A stretch of 9,793 nucleotides of DNA, taken from the NCBI GenBank assembly GCA_029052085.1, contig JAIDJS010000285.1, positions 1-9,793 of the forward strand, in the 5' to 3' direction. The stretch's first letter is position 1, and each line of letters opens with the position of its first letter. Shown one piece after another: positions 5,783 through 9,793 of this stretch. Under the pieces are notes generated by a model. It made no database searches and had not been told where the DNA came from. It saw nothing but the letters and a program-made list of their open reading frames with translations. A program made the translations under genes and the position numbers. This DNA comes from Eubacterium sp. Its GTDB lineage: Bacteria; Bacillota; Clostridia; Oscillospirales; Acutalibacteraceae.

Positions 5783-6796
5783 ATGAACAAAAAAATACTG
5801 GCTGCTTTTTTGGCAGCTGTTATGCTTTTCTGCCTTGCTGCCTGCAGTGCAGATAAAAAAGATGACACCATCATAAAAACAGATATTACCTTCTGCCTTG
5901 AATGGACACCGAATACCAACCATACAGGCTTATATGTTGCTCTGCAAAAGGGCTACTATGATGAAGCAGGACTGAATGTAAAAATCGTTCAGCCGCCTGA
6001 AAACAGCGCCGCAACACAGGTTTGTGCCGCCGGACAGGCTCAGTTTACAATTGAAGCGCAGGATACCCTTGCTGCTGCCTTTACTGCCGATAATGAAATA
6101 GGCGTTACTGCTGTAGGAACTGTTTTGCAGCATAACACATCCGGAATTATGTCCAAAGCCGGCAGCGGAATGAATCAGCCTGCAGGCTTAACCGGAAATA
6201 CCTATCTTACATGGGATTCACCCATTGAGCTTGCAATTATGAAAAATGTTGTTGAACGCAGCGGAGGAAACTGGGAACAGGTTAATATTATTCCGAACAC
6301 AGTAACCGAGGAAGCACAGGATGTAAACGCAAACCCCGATCATGCAATATGGGTATTTTACGGCTGGGGCGGAATCAATGCAAAGGTAAGCGGTGTCGAT
6401 GTTGATTATTTCAGCTTCAAGGATATTGATGAAACATTCGATTATTATACGCCTGTTATTATCGGAAACAACAATTTCCTAAAAGAAAACCCCGAGGCGG
6501 CAAAGGCATTTATGGAAGCCACTGCAAAAGGATATGAATACGCAGCAAAGAACCCTGAAGAGGCTGCAAAAATCCTGATTGAAAGTGATGACACGGGTGC
6601 TTTAACGGGCTGTGAAGAGCTTGTGCTTGAAAGCCAGAAATGGATTTCAGAGCAGTATATTGCCGACGCAGACAAATGGGGATATATAGACAGCAGCCGA
6701 TGGAATAAATTTTACGATTGGCTTTGGGAAAACAAGCTTATAGAAAAGCAGATTGATAAGGATTTCGGCTTTACAAACGAATATCTTCCTCAATAA
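5783..6796 (+). CDS. thiY: Pyrimidine-precursor substrate-binding lipoprotein (NMT1/THI5-like)
   Basis: This 337-residue lipoprotein is the external binding subunit of the importer. A signal peptide MNKKILAAFLAAVMLFCLAA ends in a lipobox with C21 as the lipidated residue. The mature chain starts with a charged spacer, then TFCLEWTPNTNHTGLYVALQ (36-55), the hallmark of ThiY/THI5 proteins that bind hydroxymethyl- or formylamino-pyrimidine. A glycine-rich segment FYGWGG, near residues 193-198, and C-terminal helices complete a two-lobe periplasmic-binding fold. AGAGGAA precedes the ATG by a short spacer, and the gap to the permease gene is only 21 nt. It lacks the CCCFC motif of fungal THI5 enzymes, so it is a binding protein, not a suicide synthase. 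The exact ligand (HMP versus formylaminopyrimidine) cannot be told from sequence. Confidence 0.92.
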   Translation: MNKKILAAFLAAVMLFCLAACSADKKDDTIIKTDITFCLEWTPNTNHTGLYVALQKGYYDEAGLNVKIVQPPENSAATQVCAAGQAQFTIEAQDTLAAAFTADNEIGVTAVGTVLQHNTSGIMSKAGSGMNQPAGLTGNTYLTWDSPIELAIMKNVVERSGGNWEQVNIIPNTVTEEAQDVNANPDHAIWVFYGWGGINAKVSGVDVDYFSFKDIDETFDYYTPVIIGNNNFLKENPEAAKAFMEATAKGYEYAAKNPEEAAKILIESDDTGALTGCEELVLESQKWISEQYIADADKWGYIDSSRWNKFYDWLWENKLIEKQIDKDFGFTNEYLPQ

Positions 6797-6819
6797 TACT
6801 TTTCGGAAAGAATAATAAA

Positions 6820-7563
6820 ATGGAGATTCTATCAGTTCATTCAATATCAAAAAGCTTCGGCGATAAAAAGGTGTTAGAGGAGGTTTCGCTCTCTCTTCAA
6901 AAAGGCGAATTAATAAGCCTGCTTGGGGTAAGCGGAGCAGGAAAAACAACCCTGTTCAACTGCATTTCAGGCATTGCAACGGCAGACAGCGGAAGCATTC
7001 TTCTGAACGGAAAAGATATAACAGGCAAACCCGGACAGGTCAGCTATATGCTTCAGAAGGATATGCTTTTGGAATACAAAAAAATTATAGATAATGTTTC
7101 CCTGCCTCTGATTATTTCGGGAAAAAGCAAAAAAGAAGCACGGGCAGCTGCTCAGAAGCATTTTGAAGAATTCGGCATTTCCGGCACGGAAAACATGTAT
7201 CCCTGTGAGCTTTCGGGAGGTATGCGCCAACGTGCCGCTCTGCTTCGTACCTATCTTGCATCTAGCGGTGTTGCTCTGCTTGATGAGCCATTCAGCGCAC
7301 TTGATACAATAACAAAATCTCAGATGCACAAATGGTATCTTTCGGTTATGGAAAAAATTGATTTATCAACTATTTTTATAACGCATGATATTGACGAAGC
7401 AATTCTGCTTTCAAACAGGGTACTGATTTTATCAGGCTCACCGGGAAAAATTACACATGAGATTATCATTGATGAAAAGCACCCAAGAGCTGTTGATTTC
7501 AATTTAACACCTCAATTTATAAATTATAAAAAACAGGTTATTGAAAAGCTTGGAACGATATAA
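6820..7563 (+). CDS. thiZ: ABC transporter ATP-binding protein, thiamine precursor importer
   Basis: This 247-residue cytoplasmic ATPase powers the importer. All motifs are intact: Walker A GVSGAGKT (36-43), Q-loop Q79 in MLQKDMLL, signature LSGGMRQR (131-138), Walker B VALLDEPFSALD (151-162, with E156 catalytic) and the H-loop histidine H189 in FITHDIDEA. The pattern and short C-terminal end match the SsuB/TauB/ThiZ group. GGAAAG precedes the ATG, and the gap to the binding protein is 23 nt. It is the last gene of the operon; hairpins follow at 7602 and 7706. The thiamine assignment rests on its neighbours and the TPP riboswitch, since sequence alone does not separate it from nitrate/sulfonate/taurine homologues. 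Confidence 0.92.
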   Translation: MEILSVHSISKSFGDKKVLEEVSLSLQKGELISLLGVSGAGKTTLFNCISGIATADSGSILLNGKDITGKPGQVSYMLQKDMLLEYKKIIDNVSLPLIISGKSKKEARAAAQKHFEEFGISGTENMYPCELSGGMRQRAALLRTYLASSGVALLDEPFSALDTITKSQMHKWYLSVMEKIDLSTIFITHDIDEAILLSNRVLILSGSPGKITHEIIIDEKHPRAVDFNLTPQFINYKKQVIEKLGTI

Positions 7564-7601
7564 ATTACATATACAGAGTGATTATTCATATTGTAAGCAT
7601 C

Positions 7602-7633
7602 CCCCCTGCATTGCTTAAAGACAATGCAGGGGG
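7602..7633. other. Perfect 12-bp GC-rich hairpin without U-tract
   Basis: CCCCCTGCATTG (7602-7613) and CAATGCAGGGGG (7622-7633) pair without mismatch around an 8-nt loop. It lies 38 bp past the last transporter gene. No T-run follows on either strand, so it is not a standard intrinsic terminator. It may protect the 3' end of the thi transcript or belong to a repeat. Confidence 0.7.
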
Positions 7634-7705
7634 AAAAGTCACTTGAAAACGGAACGGATAAACAGAAAGAGGCAGAATTCCGTTTTGCTGTTGAAATCAG
7701 TAAAC

Positions 7706-7783
7706 AAATAATAACCACCGTTTTGTGATCCCCCCAAAGTCAGACACTTTTGGGGGCTCTTCATTTTTCGGTGGTTATTATTT
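7706..7783. terminator. Nested palindromic bidirectional terminator
   Basis: An outer perfect 15-bp stem, AAATAATAACCACCG (7706-7720) with its complement at 7769-7783, encloses an inner hairpin: CCCCCCAAAGT (7730-7740) with ACTTTTGGGGG (7745-7755), one mismatch. On plus the inner hairpin is followed by CTCTTCATTTTT and the outer one by a T-rich tail. It lies between convergent genes, so it probably ends the thi operon and the PHP operon. The PHP stop codon is 33 bp away. Confidence 0.75.
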
Positions 7784-7815
7784 ATTTTTCAATTATATAT
7801 TAAATTTTGTCCTGT

Positions 7816-8769
7816 TTATGATGTATAAACAGGGCTTGTAATTGCAAGCGGCTGTTCCACGCCGTCTATTGTTCCCCAAAGCTCTGCTCTGTACCAATGC
7901 TTTTTTTGTAATATAATTTCCATGCTTTTTGCATGTATATCCGCTTCGCAAACCGTTGCATTTTCGTTCGTAACAATTCTTATTGTTTTATATTCGATAC
8001 TTTTATTTCCGCAATGATTTTTCCTTGCATCAGGATTACAACTGAAATCAAATCTTGCCGTTGTGTCTGCAAGTGTTTCGCCTATGTTATATACATTATT
8101 ATCCTGCCGAACAGTAAACGAAAATTCAGCACCAACCGAAACAATCATTCGTCCGCCTTTGATTGCATTAAGTGCATTTTCTTCATTAACTTCCCCGTCT
8201 ATTCCAAGATAAGTACAGCCGAAAAGCATATCTTTATCCTGCGGTCTGTGCCAATCCTTTCCGTAGCTTGCACCAAGATGATAGCCCCTGTCAAGAAGCG
8301 AGGTCCAAAAGCTGAGCGCTCTGTCATTTTCCGTGTTGCCGTCATGAAAGGATTCATGCCAGATTTCAATGTAATTCACATTCTCCCATTTTGTAACATT
8401 GAATTCCCAGCGACCCCCTGTGCATATCGGAGAGCCGCACTGAAACGGATGCGCAACACCAACCGTTCCGCCTGCTTTTTTTACAGCATTTATTTTATCA
8501 TCAATGTTATCGGGAACAGCATCACGCCAGTCTACAAAGCTTTTAGCTCCAAGCACAAGCATATGCCCGAAATAGGTTGTCCATTCAATGCCCTTAATAA
8601 ACGGAATGATGTTGCTGTCCAGTTTCTTTGTTCCGCTGAAGGTGTTATGGTCTGTCAGTGCGATAAGAGAAAGCCCGTTTTCTTTTGCAGCCTGCTGAAG
8701 TGATTTCGGCGTGAAATCGCCGTCTGAATGTATTGTATGGCAGTGAAGCTCGCAAGGAATATATTTCAT
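7816..8769 (-). CDS. PHP-domain metallohydrolase, CehA/McbA-like
   Basis: This 317-residue protein has the metal-binding pattern of PHP (polymerase and histidinol phosphatase) hydrolases: ELHCHTIHSDGDF (7-19, with H9 and H11), LTDHN (38-42, D40 and H41), GIEWT (60-64, E62), GVAHPF (104-109, H107), a later H138 and GKDWH (170-174, D172 and H174). These ligands usually hold two or three metals and cleave phosphoesters, but members also hydrolyse other bonds, so the substrate is unknown. A C-terminal beta-rich part (about 205-317) follows the catalytic domain. The start at 8769 is chosen because GAGAGGA lies 6 nt before it; the frame stays open to 8847, but that extension overlaps the upstream gene. 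ATG overlaps the upstream stop as ATGA, so translation is coupled. There is no signal peptide. Confidence 0.88.
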   Translation of the reverse strand: MKYIPCELHCHTIHSDGDFTPKSLQQAAKENGLSLIALTDHNTFSGTKKLDSNIIPFIKGIEWTTYFGHMLVLGAKSFVDWRDAVPDNIDDKINAVKKAGGTVGVAHPFQCGSPICTGGRWEFNVTKWENVNYIEIWHESFHDGNTENDRALSFWTSLLDRGYHLGASYGKDWHRPQDKDMLFGCTYLGIDGEVNEENALNAIKGGRMIVSVGAEFSFTVRQDNNVYNIGETLADTTARFDFSCNPDARKNHCGNKSIEYKTIRIVTNENATVCEADIHAKSMEIILQKKHWYRAELWGTIDGVEQPLAITSPVYTS

Positions 8770-9212
8770 ACTTTTTCCTCTCCCGTAATTTTTACATTGT
8801 AGCCGACCTCGCAGGCACAGCAGTGAACATTCAAAACAAGTGTCCATTTACCGCTTTTAATTTCTCCTTTTTCAAAGCCGACGGATGCAGAATTTCTGCT
8901 GATTTCATGATGCTGTCTGTCTGCCTGCCTGTGTGCCGCCCCTCTGTAGTTTCCGTTTTCATCAAGGGAAAGCGTAATCAGATTTTTAACAGGCATAAAG
9001 TCCTTTGGCTCTGCTTTGTATTCATTTCCAAGATATTTTTCAATGCTTTTTTGCAACAAATCTGTTGCTTTTGCTTCGTCATTAAGTATCTTCGGTGCAT
9101 ATTCGTAATCAATTACAAGCTTTTCAATTCCGCTCGGAACATTGAATTCAAGCGGAATATTCGTTTTATCCTGCTCAGGCAAAACCTTGCCTGTCTTTTC
9201 AAAAATAAGCAT
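8766..9212 (-). CDS. Small beta-rich partner of the PHP hydrolase (148 residues)
   Basis: I do not recognise a named family with certainty. The chain begins MLIFEKTGKVLPEQD and contains an amphipathic strand VPSGIEKLVIDYEY (25-38), a charged helix region (47-65), LITLSLDENGNYRGAAHR (78-95) and a tail KSGKWTLVLNVHCCACEVGY (119-138) that reads like the closing strands of a beta-sandwich. The order (fVPxGv..L.v.y, xGxxRG, then GxWxlvL) resembles the N-terminal domain that precedes the PHP domain in CehA/McbA-type proteins, so this is plausibly that domain as a separate chain. AAGGAGAG lies 7 nt before the ATG. It is the first gene of a two-gene operon and overlaps the next by 4 nt. No signal peptide or membrane segment is present. 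Confidence 0.75.
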   Translation of the reverse strand: MLIFEKTGKVLPEQDKTNIPLEFNVPSGIEKLVIDYEYAPKILNDEAKATDLLQKSIEKYLGNEYKAEPKDFMPVKNLITLSLDENGNYRGAAHRQADRQHHEISRNSASVGFEKGEIKSGKWTLVLNVHCCACEVGYNVKITGEEKV

Positions 9213-9233
9213 AAGAATCTCTCCTTTTACCTA

Positions 9234-9262
9234 ATTATATCTAAGTTAATAAAATAATTCAA
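9234..9262 (-). promoter_or_regulatory. Predicted sigma-A promoter of the PHP operon
   Basis: On the minus strand -35 TTGAAT (9257-9262), a 17-bp spacer and a consensus -10 TATAAT (9234-9239) lie just ahead of the AAGGAGAG site. It is back to back with the PI-PLC promoter, leaving 4 bp between -35 boxes. Confidence 0.8.
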
Positions 9263-9266
9263 TCGG

Positions 9267-9295
9267 TTGAAGAAATTAAATAAAAGTGGTATACT
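9267..9295 (+). promoter_or_regulatory. Predicted sigma-A promoter of the PI-PLC gene
   Basis: The -35 TTGAAG (9267-9272), a 17-bp spacer and an extended -10 (TGG then TATACT, 9287-9295) point to the ATG at 9319. The short AT-rich region between the divergent starts would let one regulator control both sides. Confidence 0.75.
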
Positions 9296-9318
9296 CGTTA
9301 AAAAGGGATGTGAAATTT

Positions 9319-9793
9319 ATGGAAATCAATTTATGTAAATGGATGAAAAATCTTGATGGTTCAAAGCCTGTTTTTGAATATAATCTTGCAGGCACGCACG
9401 ATAGTGTAACCCAATATGTTCAGTTTTCTTATATTACAAAATGCCAGAATATGAATATCTATGATCAGCTCTGTATCGGTATCAGAATGCTTGATATAAG
9501 AGTTCAGACGGACGGCAAAAGACTAAAAATGATACACGCCTTTGCCAAGGTTTTCAATACCCCGAATCATTTCGGCAGGCAGATGGATTTATCGGATGTA
9601 CTTGAGCATTGTTATCGCTTTCTCAAGGAAAACCCAAGTGAAACCATCGCTTTTCAGTTTAAAAACGACAGCGGTAAGGAATATGAAAAAAGCTTTGATA
9701 ATTTGTTTTATACATATATTAAAGGCAATGAAAACAAATGGTTTCTTGAAAACCGCGTACCAACACTTGATGAGGCAAGAGGCAAAATAATCC
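9319..9793 (+). CDS. PI-PLC X-domain phosphodiesterase (partial, N-terminal part only)
   Basis: The frame is open from the ATG at 9319 to the right edge, giving 158 residues. It matches the X domain of bacterial phosphatidylinositol-specific phospholipase C, which cleaves the phosphodiester of phosphatidylinositol to diacylglycerol and a cyclic inositol phosphate. Landmarks are NLAGTHDSV (22-30, catalytic H27 and D28), QLCIGIRMLDIRVQ (50-63, D59 and R61), MIHA (71-74, second catalytic H73) and LSDVLEHCYRFLKENPSETI (91-110), followed by AFQFKND. Spacing of the two histidines (46 residues) is near that of the Bacillus enzyme (50). Unlike the secreted Bacillus and Listeria enzymes, no signal peptide precedes the catalytic core. 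AAAGGGATGTG lies upstream of the ATG as a partial ribosome binding site. The rest of the barrel is beyond the edge, so activity cannot be judged fully. Confidence 0.88.
   Translation, partial: MEINLCKWMKNLDGSKPVFEYNLAGTHDSVTQYVQFSYITKCQNMNIYDQLCIGIRMLDIRVQTDGKRLKMIHAFAKVFNTPNHFGRQMDLSDVLEHCYRFLKENPSETIAFQFKNDSGKEYEKSFDNLFYTYIKGNENKWFLENRVPTLDEARGKII

Noticed and set aside
1851..7695. Similarity between the galM end (CAGAATTCCGTTT, near 1854) and sequence near 7674
   Set aside because: Thirteen matching bases with weak extension are compatible with chance and codon bias; there is no further duplication around either site.
7624..7728. Small plus-strand frame (about 34 codons) with an ATG inside the 12-bp hairpin
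   Set aside because: There is no ribosome binding site, the start is buried in the stem and the end runs into the terminator. A decayed gene remnant is possible but unsupported.
7933..8703. Long plus-strand open frame (256 codons) opposite the PHP gene
   Set aside because: It is the antisense shadow of the PHP gene, has cysteine- and phenylalanine-rich composition and no recognisable domain, while the minus strand shows a complete metal-binding motif set.
8770..8847. Extension of the PHP gene upstream to 8847
   Set aside because: The added residues overlap the neighbouring gene in another frame, whereas GAGAGGA is ideally spaced for the ATG at 8769.
9542..9790. Plus-strand 82-codon frame near the right edge
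   Set aside because: It is out of frame within the PI-PLC gene, whose reading frame carries the catalytic motifs.

Overview
The window looks like chromosome from an anaerobic, low-GC Clostridia-type Firmicute, possibly a gut Ruminococcus/Oscillospiraceae relative. The reasons are AT-rich intergenic DNA, strong GGAGG-type ribosome binding sites, several TTGAAT/TTGACA - 17 bp - TATACT/TATAAT promoters, an oxygen-sensitive pyruvate formate-lyase activating enzyme, a TPP riboswitch with a transcription terminator, and an XRE/DUF4097 membrane regulator. The taxonomic placement is an inference from style, not a database match.

Layout. Positions 1-412 (minus, running off the left edge) encode the N-terminus of a membrane-anchored FHA-domain protein. 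Positions 413-820 hold no intact gene. They contain back-to-back promoters for the FHA gene and for galM, an inverted-repeat element, a coding-like fragment without a start codon, and a structured galM leader. Then come galM (821-1876), a 573-residue XRE regulator with five membrane segments and an outside DUF4097 domain (2010-3731), and a pflA-type radical SAM activase (3753-4457), all on plus.

A promoter inside the last codons of pflA starts the thiamine-precursor operon. It has a TPP riboswitch (about 4486-4552), an 11-bp perfect terminator (4573-4612), a thiamine-binding MTH1187/YkoF-like protein, and then the permease, lipoprotein and ATPase of a ThiXYZ-type ABC importer (5000-7563). The riboswitch and terminator compete: one terminator arm can pair instead with the 3' half of the aptamer, so a complete ON/OFF switch can be read from the sequence.

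At 7564-7815 are a perfect 12-bp GC-rich hairpin and a large nested palindrome that closes both the thi operon and the convergent minus-strand operon. That operon (9212 to 7816) consists of a 148-residue beta-type protein and a PHP-fold metallohydrolase, overlapping by ATGA. The pair reads like a CehA/McbA-type protein split into two chains. Divergent from it, with -35 boxes only 4 bp apart, a gene for a PI-PLC X-domain protein starts at 9319 and runs off the right edge. It has no signal peptide in the visible part.

The most interesting points are the readable terminator/antiterminator mechanism with a diverged aptamer 3' half, the split PHP hydrolase divergent from a leaderless PI-PLC, the one-component transmembrane XRE-DUF4097 regulator, and the repeat-associated coding fragment near 430-600. 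No phage, CRISPR array, insertion sequence, rRNA or tRNA was recognised.
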